NCBI RefSeq assembly: GCF_947487575.1
Contig: NZ_CANKXG010000001.1
Location: 124,001-188,000, forward strand
DNA length: 64,000 nucleotides
Reading direction: 5' to 3'
Source of the DNA: an uncultured Algibacter sp.
GTDB lineage: Bacteria > Bacteroidota > Bacteroidia > Flavobacteriales > Flavobacteriaceae
In this document: one piece after another, positions 45,653 to 53,783 of the stretch
How the letters are laid out: every line of letters starts with the position of its first letter
Numbering within the stretch: position 1 is the first letter of the stretch
Notes under the pieces: generated by a model
Databases searched by the model: none
The model's input: only the letters and a program-made list of their open reading frames with translations
What the model was told of the DNA's origin: nothing
Program-made: the position numbers and the translations under genes

Positions 45653-47416
45653 GTGCAAAAAAGTCTATTAAACCATATTAAGTCCCCAACAGAACTCCGT
45701 CTTTTAAATCAAAAAGAGTTGCCTCTACTTGCAAAAGAGTTGCGTGAGTTTATAATTAATATTGTTGCCATCAAAGAAGGACATTTAGGTGCCAGCTTAG
45801 GTGTTGTAGAACTTACTATTGCATTACACTACGTTTTTAACACACCCATTGACCAACTAATTTGGGATGTTGGACATCAAGCCTATGGACATAAAATTTT
45901 AACGGAACGAAAAAACATATTTGACACAAACAGACAATTAGGCGGTATTAGTGGATTCCCAAAACGTGAAGAAAGTATTTACGATGCTTTTGGAACTGGA
46001 CATTCCTCCACATCTATTTCGGCAGCCTTAGGTATGGCAATAGCTTCGCAGTTAAAAGGTGAAAATAAACAGCATATTGCCGTAATTGGCGACGCTTCGA
46101 TTGCCAGCGGAATGGCATTTGAAGGTTTAAATCATGCTGGTGTTACTGATGCTAACCTTCTTGTAATTTTAAATGATAATGCTATTGGCATCGACCCAAG
46201 TGTTGGCGCATTAAAACAATATTTAACCAACGTAAAAAAGGGTACTCAAAAGCAAGATAATATTTTTGAAGCTTTAAATTTTAATTATTCTGGACCTATT
46301 AATGGGCATGATGTTAATACGGTTATTTCAGAATTAGAACGTTTAAAAAATGTGAAAGGCCCTAAATTTTTGCATGTTATAACAACAAAGGGAAAAGGAC
46401 TAAAACAAGCAGAAACAAACCAAGTAAAATATCATGCACCTGGGAAATTTGATGCTAAAACAGGTAATTTGGCAGCTAAATCTAATAAAGCGCAGCCACC
46501 AAAATATCAAGATGTATTTGGTTATACTATTGTAGAATTAGCAAAAGCAAATAAAAATATAGTTGGTATTACCCCGGCAATGCCAACAGGATGTTCGTTA
46601 AAATATATGATGGATGAAATTCCAGACCGGGCCTTTGATGTAGGGATTGCCGAACAACATGCTGTAACTATGGCGGCAGGTATGGCAACACAAAGGTTAA
46701 TTCCGTTTTGCAACATTTACTCAACATTTTTACAACGGGCATACGACCAAATAATTCATGATGTGGCTTTGCAAAAACTACCTGTTGTATTTTGTTTAGA
46801 TCGTGCTGGTTTAGTGGGCGAAGATGGCGCCACCCACCACGGTATTTTTGATATTTCTTATTTACGTTGCATCCCAAACCTCATCATATTTGCACCACGA
46901 GATGAAGTGGAGCTACGCAACATTATGTATACGGCGCAATTGGGTTTAAAGCAACCTATTGCCATTCGCTACCCGCGTGGTAGAGGTGTAACTTTAGATT
47001 GGAAACAATCTTTTAGTAAAATAGAAATTGGTAAGGGTAAACAAATTAAACAGGGTAAACAATTGGCTATTTTAAGTATTGGTACTATTGCCAAAAATGT
47101 AACTGAAGCTACTACAAGTTTAGATATTTCGCATTACGATATGCGTTTTGTAAAACCCTTAGATAAAAACTTATTACACACCATTTTTAAAAGCCACGAC
47201 AACATTGTAACCGTTGAAGATAATGCTATTACAGGTGGTTTTGGCTCTGCTATTCTAGAATTTGCGGCAACGTATAATTATAAAAATACCATTAAAATAT
47301 TAGGTATTCCTGATGCTTTTATGGAGCATGGAAAAGTTAGCGAATTGCAGGCCTTAATTGGATTAGATGTAGAGGGGTTAAAAAACACCTTTTGTAGTCT
47401 AAAAGAAGTTACTTAA
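45653..47416 (+). CDS. dxs: 1-deoxy-D-xylulose-5-phosphate synthase
   Basis: First step of the MEP isoprenoid pathway, thiamine-diphosphate dependent, joining pyruvate and glyceraldehyde 3-phosphate. GDASIASGMAFEGLNHAG holds the cofactor motif, VGIAEQHAVTMAAGMA the catalytic glutamate region, and the His of WDVGHQAYGHKIL is present. GTG at 45653 is chosen (587 residues, starting VQKSLLNHIKSP), because the upstream TTG 45638 precedes the -7 box. It supplies precursors for the polyprenyl synthase elsewhere in the window. Confidence 0.95.
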   Translation: MQKSLLNHIKSPTELRLLNQKELPLLAKELREFIINIVAIKEGHLGASLGVVELTIALHYVFNTPIDQLIWDVGHQAYGHKILTERKNIFDTNRQLGGISGFPKREESIYDAFGTGHSSTSISAALGMAIASQLKGENKQHIAVIGDASIASGMAFEGLNHAGVTDANLLVILNDNAIGIDPSVGALKQYLTNVKKGTQKQDNIFEALNFNYSGPINGHDVNTVISELERLKNVKGPKFLHVITTKGKGLKQAETNQVKYHAPGKFDAKTGNLAAKSNKAQPPKYQDVFGYTIVELAKANKNIVGITPAMPTGCSLKYMMDEIPDRAFDVGIAEQHAVTMAAGMATQRLIPFCNIYSTFLQRAYDQIIHDVALQKLPVVFCLDRAGLVGEDGATHHGIFDISYLRCIPNLIIFAPRDEVELRNIMYTAQLGLKQPIAIRYPRGRGVTLDWKQSFSKIEIGKGKQIKQGKQLAILSIGTIAKNVTEATTSLDISHYDMRFVKPLDKNLLHTIFKSHDNIVTVEDNAITGGFGSAILEFAATYNYKNTIKILGIPDAFMEHGKVSELQALIGLDVEGLKNTFCSLKEVT

Positions 47417-47438
47417 ATGTGTGAGATAACAAGAAATC

Positions 47439-48302
47439 TTAATTTAAAACGTAACGATTCCAAAATTTAGCATGACTATTTGCTTGGTCTTCTATATTAA
47501 AAATCCACCAATTTTCTACACAATCTGAATAATCTACACCATCATAATGAATATCGGACCACTCATGAGGAAATTTATTTGGAAACGCTTTATCAATTAA
47601 ATTATATGCTTCTGTCCAGAGTACCCTCGCTTTTATGTTTGATGAAGTTTTAGCTTGTAGCATCCACTTTTTGTCTTTACTTCTATACCCAGGAGTTGAA
47701 TAAATACCTCTATCTTTCTCCTCTGAAGCAAAAGCCATATTACCATCATCTATAGCAAAATAGGTGGTTTTGGTCTTTACATACTCTAAATCTTTAGAAT
47801 CGGCATGGTCTTCATTCCACTTACTATGTTGTACAATAATTATATTAGACTTAACTGTTGCTTCTGGAATGATTTTTAATACTTCTAATATCCAATCTGC
47901 TGTAATGTTTGATTGTCCTGCTTCTTGAACCCAAACTTTTCCGCCTTCCTTCAATATAGAAACTACTTTATTTGTAATATTTTCTACTGCCGCTTCCCAA
48001 TCTTTATGTGCGTTTGTCCAATTATTACCAAAGGCAATATTTAATAAACTACTTGAATCAATAAAATTTCCTTCCTGTATACCTATTGCTCCAGCAACCG
48101 CATAATAGTTTACACCATTAAGGTCTTTATGTAATAGCATACACCCTAAAGCTGCTTGTGCATGGAGATCATCTGGATCGGGTTTACTATCAAACTGCGC
48201 AATTAAAATATCTTTTTTTGTATTGAAAAAGGGGCGTTCTAAGAACGCTTTAGAGCTACAAGATGCTACTAGCAAGGTGATAAGTACTATTTTTATTTTC
48301 AT
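47439..48302 (-). CDS. Nucleoside hydrolase-like lipoprotein
   Basis: A 287-residue lipoprotein (lipobox near VASCSSK). The N-terminal ILIAQFDSKPDPDDLHAQ resembles the DTDPGxDDA calcium site of inosine-uridine nucleoside hydrolases, but the first Asp-x-Asp is changed to D-S-K-P-D. A glycan or nucleoside substrate is unknown. Secreted hydrolases of this fold occur in marine Bacteroidetes. Converges toward dxs. Confidence 0.6.
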   Translation of the reverse strand: MKIKIVLITLLVASCSSKAFLERPFFNTKKDILIAQFDSKPDPDDLHAQAALGCMLLHKDLNGVNYYAVAGAIGIQEGNFIDSSSLLNIAFGNNWTNAHKDWEAAVENITNKVVSILKEGGKVWVQEAGQSNITADWILEVLKIIPEATVKSNIIIVQHSKWNEDHADSKDLEYVKTKTTYFAIDDGNMAFASEEKDRGIYSTPGYRSKDKKWMLQAKTSSNIKARVLWTEAYNLIDKAFPNKFPHEWSDIHYDGVDYSDCVENWWIFNIEDQANSHAKFWNRYVLN

Positions 48303-48379
48303 ATTATTTTACTTTATGTAAGTATTCTAGTTTTTTATTTGTGTCTTTAAATATAAATTAACTTTAGTAAATATGCTCT

Positions 48380-48475
48380 GCGTTAGGGATTGAACGGCAT
48401 GTTTGAAATCCCCGCCGTAGGAGGGATTGAGTAGTGAAAGCCCGACCTCCCGATAGCTATCGGGAGTGGTAACGC
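48380..48475. repeat. Palindromic dispersed repeat element
   Basis: A 96-nt GC-richer block bounded by GCGTTA (48380-48385) and TAACGC (48470-48475), with a perfect 20-nt palindrome CTCCCGATAGCTATCGGGAG at 48447-48466 and the phrase AGTGAAAGCCCGAC. The wording is recalled from intergenic elements in other flavobacterial genomes. Only one copy is in this window. It stands between two minus-strand genes. Confidence 0.55.
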
Positions 48476-48488
48476 TCAAACTAATAAC

Positions 48489-49829
48489 TTAAAACTCTAT
48501 ACCTTTTATTTTTTTATAATCTAATATTGCCTTGCTATCTGACAATAATGACACGTAATAACAAACACTAGACAATCTATTATATAAGCTTGATTCATCA
48601 ACTTTTATAGTTTTTGGTAATCCTTTTAAAATTAGCTTATCATAGTTTGATCCCTTATTAATGAAACAGTTATTTATGGCAGTTGTATAGGTGTTTAATA
48701 GTGTATTTATAACGCCGTAGCCCGCAATTTCTTTATCTATAACTTCGGTAGATTGATAGATTTTTTCAACACTAATTTTAATGACATCATTTATTTGCGC
48801 TTCGTATTTGCTTTTATCAAGCAAGGCACAATCGAAATTACCTTTTAAAATAGCATCTTCATTTTCCATAAAAATATCAACAGCCTCATTTATAAGTGAG
48901 CCTATAGCCAAAGCACGCAAATACCCTACACGATCTTCTTTGGTGGAAAGCGCATAATAGTTTTCGGGTTTAATATTATCTCTGATGATTTTAGACAGAT
49001 ATTCTAAAGCAAATTCTTCTTGAATAAGTCCTAAATTAATACCGTCTTCAAAATCGATGATAGTATAGCATATATCATCGGCAGCTTCCACCAAAAATGC
49101 TAATGGATGTCTTGAAAAACTTAAATCTGTTTGGCTTCTTTTTAATAGACCTAATTCATTGGCTACATCAATAAAACCATCTTTTTCAGACTGAAAAAAG
49201 CCGTATTTTTTATCTACTATATGTTTGGTTGGTTTTTTGGGAAGAGATTCTTTTGGATACTTCATAAATGCGCCTAGTGTAGCGTAACTTAATCGTAATC
49301 CTCCGTGCCTACCGACTCTGCTTTCGGTTAAGATTTTAAATCCATTGGCGTTGCCTTCAAAATCGCATAAATCTTGATATTCTTTTTCGGTTAATTGCGA
49401 TTTGAATTGCTTCCCGTTTCCTGTTTTAAAAAATTCGCCAATAGCTTTTTCTCCTGAATGCCCAAACGGTGGGTTTCCAATATCGTGTGCTAAGGATGCC
49501 GCTGCAACAATAGCTCCAAAATCATTAACTTGATAACCATGTGTGTTTTGTAAATGTGGATGCTTTTCTAATATTTTTTTACCAATACGACGTCCTAAAG
49601 ACCGTCCAACCACGCTAACCTCTAAACTGTGTGTTAAACGGGTATGTACAAAATCGGTTTCAGATAACGGGATTACTTGTGTTTTATCTTGAAGGCTTCT
49701 AAATTCTGAAGAAAAAATAACGCGATCATAATCGGAATCGAATACCAAACGGGTTTCGTCTTGTTCTTTTCTTAGTCGTTTATTAGTGTCGCCAAAGCGT
49801 TTTAAGGATAGAAGTTGTTCCCAGTTCAT
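48489..49829 (-). CDS. dgt: Deoxyguanosinetriphosphate triphosphohydrolase-like HD protein
   Basis: HD-superfamily dNTPase of 446 residues. HTRLTHSLEV and AHDIGNPPFGHSGE are the metal-binding HD motifs, and ADDICYTIIDFEDG is also typical. ATG 49829 (MNWEQLLS) is preferred over the ATG three codons upstream. It hydrolyses dNTPs to nucleoside and triphosphate. Confidence 0.92.
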   Translation of the reverse strand: MNWEQLLSLKRFGDTNKRLRKEQDETRLVFDSDYDRVIFSSEFRSLQDKTQVIPLSETDFVHTRLTHSLEVSVVGRSLGRRIGKKILEKHPHLQNTHGYQVNDFGAIVAAASLAHDIGNPPFGHSGEKAIGEFFKTGNGKQFKSQLTEKEYQDLCDFEGNANGFKILTESRVGRHGGLRLSYATLGAFMKYPKESLPKKPTKHIVDKKYGFFQSEKDGFIDVANELGLLKRSQTDLSFSRHPLAFLVEAADDICYTIIDFEDGINLGLIQEEFALEYLSKIIRDNIKPENYYALSTKEDRVGYLRALAIGSLINEAVDIFMENEDAILKGNFDCALLDKSKYEAQINDVIKISVEKIYQSTEVIDKEIAGYGVINTLLNTYTTAINNCFINKGSNYDKLILKGLPKTIKVDESSLYNRLSSVCYYVSLLSDSKAILDYKKIKGIEF

Positions 49830-49967
49830 AATATTCATTTAAAGCTGGAGCAATATAGCAAAGAATTTCCTTTATATTATTTTAAAACGCACCCATGTTT
49901 TGTGTTTTTTTCATAAACAAAAATCAATTCCTCCGGATGAAATACCCAAAAAAAGGTAAAAAACAAA

Positions 49968-49995
49968 GTTATCCTTTGTTAACATTAAGGTAACC
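49968..49995 (+). promoter_or_regulatory. PHO-box-like triple repeat upstream of the CarboxypepD gene
   Basis: GTTATC-CTTTG-TTAACA-TTAAG-GTAACC: three hexamers spaced 11 bp. The -7 box TACTTTTG lies at 50050-50057. The distance to the -7 box is longer than at the other sites, so control of this gene is less certain. Confidence 0.5.
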
Positions 49996-50077
49996 TTTTA
50001 ATCATTTTTCTTTAATGATTTGATAACATAAAATAATGATGTCTGAGTGTACTTTTGCACTGTAATTAATAATATAC

Positions 50078-50461
50078 ATGAAACACATTTTATACATCGC
50101 CATCTTTTTTATCTCTGTAGTTTCTTTTGCGCAGAACACAGGTGAAATAAACGGTAAATTATTGGATTTTGAATCTAATAACGAGCCTTTAATGTTTGCT
50201 AAAGTTTTAATTAAAGAAACGGGGGCAGAAGTTTTATCAGACGAAAAAGGTTTTTTTAAGTTTGAAAACTTAAATGATGGAGAATATACTTTGGTAAGTA
50301 GCTTTACAGGTTATGAAACGAAAGAATCAAAAATAAAAGTAGCATCAAATCAAACAACTACTTTTAAAATAATACTTGAACCTAGTACTATTTCTTTGGA
50401 GGATTTAATGATGACGGTTGCTAGTGTTGACAAACCTCAAACATCTACAATAAACAATTAG
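50078..50461 (+). CDS. Stand-alone CarboxypepD_reg-like protein
   Basis: A 127-residue secreted protein (signal peptide ending SFAQ) with one carboxypeptidase regulatory-like beta-sandwich domain. It is clearly paralogous to the N-terminal extension of the TonB receptor that follows: shared AQNTG start, NNEPL, GFxxFENL, GYET and ITLE/SASAAS-type segments. It lacks plug and barrel. It could be a decoy or partner of the receptor, or a leftover of duplication. Confidence 0.75.
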   Translation: MKHILYIAIFFISVVSFAQNTGEINGKLLDFESNNEPLMFAKVLIKETGAEVLSDEKGFFKFENLNDGEYTLVSSFTGYETKESKIKVASNQTTTFKIILEPSTISLEDLMMTVASVDKPQTSTINN

Positions 50462-50492
50462 CTAGTAGTGTGTCTTGAACACTATATATAAC

Positions 50493-50529
50493 AAAAAGCA
50501 GCTTCCATTATAAAAAGCTACTTTTTGTT
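50493..50529 (+). terminator. Terminator after the CarboxypepD gene
   Basis: AAAAAG(C)AGCTT pairs with AAGCT(A)CTTTTT, one mismatch, and runs into Ts. Confidence 0.6.
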
Positions 50530-50633
50530 TTTACTTCTTTAATAGAACTACTACTGCTATTCAAATATAAATTCCGAATACTTTCTTGGAATAAAAATAG
50601 TTGTATTGATTATCAAGGAACTACATTTTAATG

Positions 50634-50733
50634 TTAACTAAATGTAACCAATATTGAAAATACACCTGATTAGTTAACACTATCCTAACACTTTTATTAC
50701 GGTTCTTTAATCCTAAGGTAACATACTGTTCAT
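50634..50733 (+). promoter_or_regulatory. PHO-box-like arrays before the TonB receptor gene
   Basis: Three groups of TAAC-type hexamers in the 312-nt gap: TTAACT/GTAACC (50634-50649), TTAACA-CTATC-CTAACA-CTTTT-ATTACG (50674-50701), and TTAATC-CTAAG-GTAACA-TACTG-TTCATA (50707-50734). The spacing is 10-11 bp. The last group lies about 25-50 nt upstream of the probable transcription start. The rest of the gap holds no gene. Confidence 0.6.
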
Positions 50734-50773
50734 AATACGGTAGTTTCTTTGCGGCAAGAAATTAAATGAACTA

Positions 50774-53515
50774 ATGAGAAAAATTTTAATATTATTTACA
50801 CTCTTAATCACAGCGTTTATCCATGCTCAGAACACAGGTTCTGTAAGGGGAAAACTAACCGATAAAGAATATAATAATGAGCCGTTAGCTTTTGCCAATG
50901 TACTTTTAAAAGGAACAACCATTGGAACAACGTCTGACTTTGATGGTTTTTATAGCTTTGAAAATATTGAACCAGGAACTTACACTGTCATTTTCAGTTT
51001 TGTTGGTTACGAAACTCAAGAAATCAGCGCCATTATTGAAGCTGGAAAAACCACAGAAATTAATGTAATTATGAGTGCCAGTGCTGCATCTCTAGACGAA
51101 GTTGTAATTACAACAACTAAATCTAGAGAAAGTGAAACTGCTTTATTATTTGAACAAAAGAAAGCGGTTGTAATTAAAGAAAGTATTGGTGCAACACGTT
51201 TATCTAAAATAGGAGTGTCTGACGCTGCAACTGCAACTACCAAAATTTCAGGTGTAACTAAAAGTGAAGGATCTGGAGACATATATATTAGAGGTTTGGG
51301 AGATAGATACCTATCAACTACCATGAATGGTTTACCTATACCTTCTGATGATGTTAATAATAAAAATATTAATCTGAGTTTGTTTTCAACTAATATGATT
51401 GAAAATGTAGGGATTAGTAAAACATATACAACGCCTAGTTATGCAGACCAAACTTCAGGTAATGTTGATATTACTTCTAAAGGATATTCTAAGAAAGGAG
51501 CCTCTATTAGTATTAGTTCTGGATACAACACTAATGTTTTAGACTTAGATGGTGATTTTAAAAGAAGTGTTGCAACAGAAGACGTAACTCTAGGTTTTCA
51601 TAAAAAACAGTTTGCTCCTGTAGATTTGATTACAAATCAAAGTTGGGATCCTATAAAACAAAACAGTATTGGGAATTACGGAATATCACTTTCTGGAGCT
51701 CAAAAATTTGATGTATTTGGAAAAGAACTTAAAGTATTTGTTGCTGGTTCTCACTCTAAAACATCACAATATCAAGAAGGAATTTTTAGAAGTTATAGAT
51801 CTAATATCTTAGATAACGAATTTACTGATACCGAATCTTTTAGTACCAAAACAAACACTACTGGTTATGTAAATCTAGGGCTAAAATTAAGCGATAATCA
51901 CAGGCTTAAAATTAGCAGTTTATCTGTTAATACAAGTAATGATAATGTTTACGAACAAGGTAGAAATGGTGAAGGTTATGTATTCGATCAAGACCCACAG
52001 GAAGATGGCGCTTTTGTTAGGGACCAAAACTTTAAACAAACCATTTTATTAGTAAACCAAATTCAAGGTTCACATGACTTAAAAGAGAACAACAAACTAA
52101 CTTGGGCTGCAGGTTACAACTATGTATTAGCACAAGAACCAAATAGAATTAGAAACGAAGCTAATATATTGGATGCAAATACAGTACAATATGCTCACGT
52201 TGGAGATTTTCAACAAAGAAAATCAAACCAAAAAATTAAAGACATAGAATACAATGCCTATATAAACGATGCCATTTCTTTTGGGACATTAGATGAAGAT
52301 GAAAATCATCCATTTAAATTAAATTTTGGGGCAAACTTCCGTCAAAAAGACAGAGTATTTAGCTCTTTATTTATTGGTGTAAGAGCAAGAGATTTTCAAG
52401 TACCCTCTGTAGACCAATTTTCAGAAACATTTACTGATGAGAATTTTGATAACGGACTAGTTCTAAGAGAAAGGGAAGCAGATAGATACGATGCAGACTT
52501 AAATGTTATGGCTGGTTATGCAAATTTAGATTTTCATTTTGGCGAAAAAATTTCTGGTAATGCTGGTGTAAGATTTGAGCGCGATGAAATTAACGTTTTA
52601 TGGGATGTTTCCAACTATGTTGGACGAGTTGGATCTATTAAAAAAGAATATTCTGAATTATACCCAAGTTTAAACTTAAAATACGAATTAAACGATAAGC
52701 ATGCTATACGTTTTGCTTCTAGCTTAACTCAAACTTTACCAGAGTTTAAAGAATTAGCACCTTTCGAATATGTATCACCAACAGGTCGTGTTACAAGAGG
52801 TGATCCAGACTTAGAAAAATCGACTGTTATTAATGCCGATTTAAAATATGAATTTTTCCCTTCAAAAGGGCAATTACTTTCTGCAACGGCTTTTTACAAA
52901 GACATTAAAAACCCTATTAACTTAGCGCAAACAAGAGGGTCTTCAGGAATATTTGAATATGCCAATACAGGTGAAAACGCTAATATTTTTGGTTTAGAAT
53001 TTGAAGCTAGATTAGGACTTCTTGAAAATGAAGATGAAGAAAGTATTTTAGATTTTAACACCAACATTACAAAAATGTGGTTTAACCAAAATTTACTAGA
53101 AGAATTTCAATATAACAATATGACGGAGTCTGATTTACAAGGTGCTTCAGATTTAATCTTAAACAGTTCATTAAGTTATAATAGTAAAACCGAAAAAGAG
53201 TTTAATGCTACCTTAACAGGCAACTATTCTTCAGATAAGGTTTTCGCTCTAGGTTCTCCAGAAGACTTTAGCAACAGTGATGTTCTTTATAATGATGAAA
53301 TTATTGAAAAAGGATTTTTTACTCTTGATTTTGTATTAAGTAAAATGTTAACCGAAAAATTACAAATTAAATTAGTTGGTAGAAATTTACTTAACCCAGA
53401 CATTCAACAAACACAATTAATAAGAGATATTAATACAGGTGTTGAAACTGATGAAGTGGTTCTATCATACAAAAAAGGAGCTCAATTAAACCTAAGTTTG
53501 AAATACGATTTTTAA
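50774..53515 (+). CDS. TonB-dependent receptor with CarboxypepD_reg domain
   Basis: A 913-residue outer-membrane receptor with a signal peptide (cleavage near HAQ), an N-terminal CarboxypepD_reg-like domain (about 20-110), a plug with ATTKISGVTKSEGSGDIYIRGLGDRY and a barrel ending LSLKYDF with a C-terminal Phe. No SusD partner follows. Its position in the PHO-box region, next to a beta-helix lipoprotein and phosphate porin, suggests uptake of a phosphorus-containing compound (inference). Confidence 0.9.
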   Translation: MRKILILFTLLITAFIHAQNTGSVRGKLTDKEYNNEPLAFANVLLKGTTIGTTSDFDGFYSFENIEPGTYTVIFSFVGYETQEISAIIEAGKTTEINVIMSASAASLDEVVITTTKSRESETALLFEQKKAVVIKESIGATRLSKIGVSDAATATTKISGVTKSEGSGDIYIRGLGDRYLSTTMNGLPIPSDDVNNKNINLSLFSTNMIENVGISKTYTTPSYADQTSGNVDITSKGYSKKGASISISSGYNTNVLDLDGDFKRSVATEDVTLGFHKKQFAPVDLITNQSWDPIKQNSIGNYGISLSGAQKFDVFGKELKVFVAGSHSKTSQYQEGIFRSYRSNILDNEFTDTESFSTKTNTTGYVNLGLKLSDNHRLKISSLSVNTSNDNVYEQGRNGEGYVFDQDPQEDGAFVRDQNFKQTILLVNQIQGSHDLKENNKLTWAAGYNYVLAQEPNRIRNEANILDANTVQYAHVGDFQQRKSNQKIKDIEYNAYINDAISFGTLDEDENHPFKLNFGANFRQKDRVFSSLFIGVRARDFQVPSVDQFSETFTDENFDNGLVLREREADRYDADLNVMAGYANLDFHFGEKISGNAGVRFERDEINVLWDVSNYVGRVGSIKKEYSELYPSLNLKYELNDKHAIRFASSLTQTLPEFKELAPFEYVSPTGRVTRGDPDLEKSTVINADLKYEFFPSKGQLLSATAFYKDIKNPINLAQTRGSSGIFEYANTGENANIFGLEFEARLGLLENEDEESILDFNTNITKMWFNQNLLEEFQYNNMTESDLQGASDLILNSSLSYNSKTEKEFNATLTGNYSSDKVFALGSPEDFSNSDVLYNDEIIEKGFFTLDFVLSKMLTEKLQIKLVGRNLLNPDIQQTQLIRDINTGVETDEVVLSYKKGAQLNLSLKYDF

Positions 53516-53572
53516 TTGTAAATAAGCACCTATTTAAAATTTACAAAACCTATAAAAAGGTTTAAAACTATA

Positions 53573-53613
53573 GAACAATCCTCAATAAATAATATTGAGG
53601 ATTGTTCATTTTT
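53573..53613 (+). terminator. Intrinsic terminator after the TonB receptor
   Basis: GAACAATCCTCAATA/TATTGAGGATTGTTC, a 15-bp stem (53573-53607) followed by T residues. Confidence 0.85.
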
Positions 53614-53640
53614 AGACAAGTCTTAAGGGAAAATTAGCAA

Positions 53641-53700
53641 TTAACACAGGCTTAACATAAATGCTTATTTAGCTAACGAAAGGTAACCTATGCTTAATAT
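53641..53700 (+). promoter_or_regulatory. PHO-box-like arrays before the beta-helix lipoprotein gene
   Basis: TTAACA/TTAACA (53641-53657, 11 bp apart) and GCTAAC-GAAAG-GTAACC-TATGC-TTAATA (53672-53699). A -7-like TTAATTTG lies at 53731-53738. Confidence 0.55.
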
Positions 53701-53783
53701 TTAATTAATCAGAAAGCAACACCAATCCATTTAATTTGCAGAGTAAATAAAAATAATAAATCAAAATTTAAATAAAAATTAGA

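Noticed and set aside
48447-48466. The 20-nt palindrome as a terminator for dgt or the hydrolase gene
   Set aside because: No T-run on either strand, and it lies inside a longer repeat-like element.
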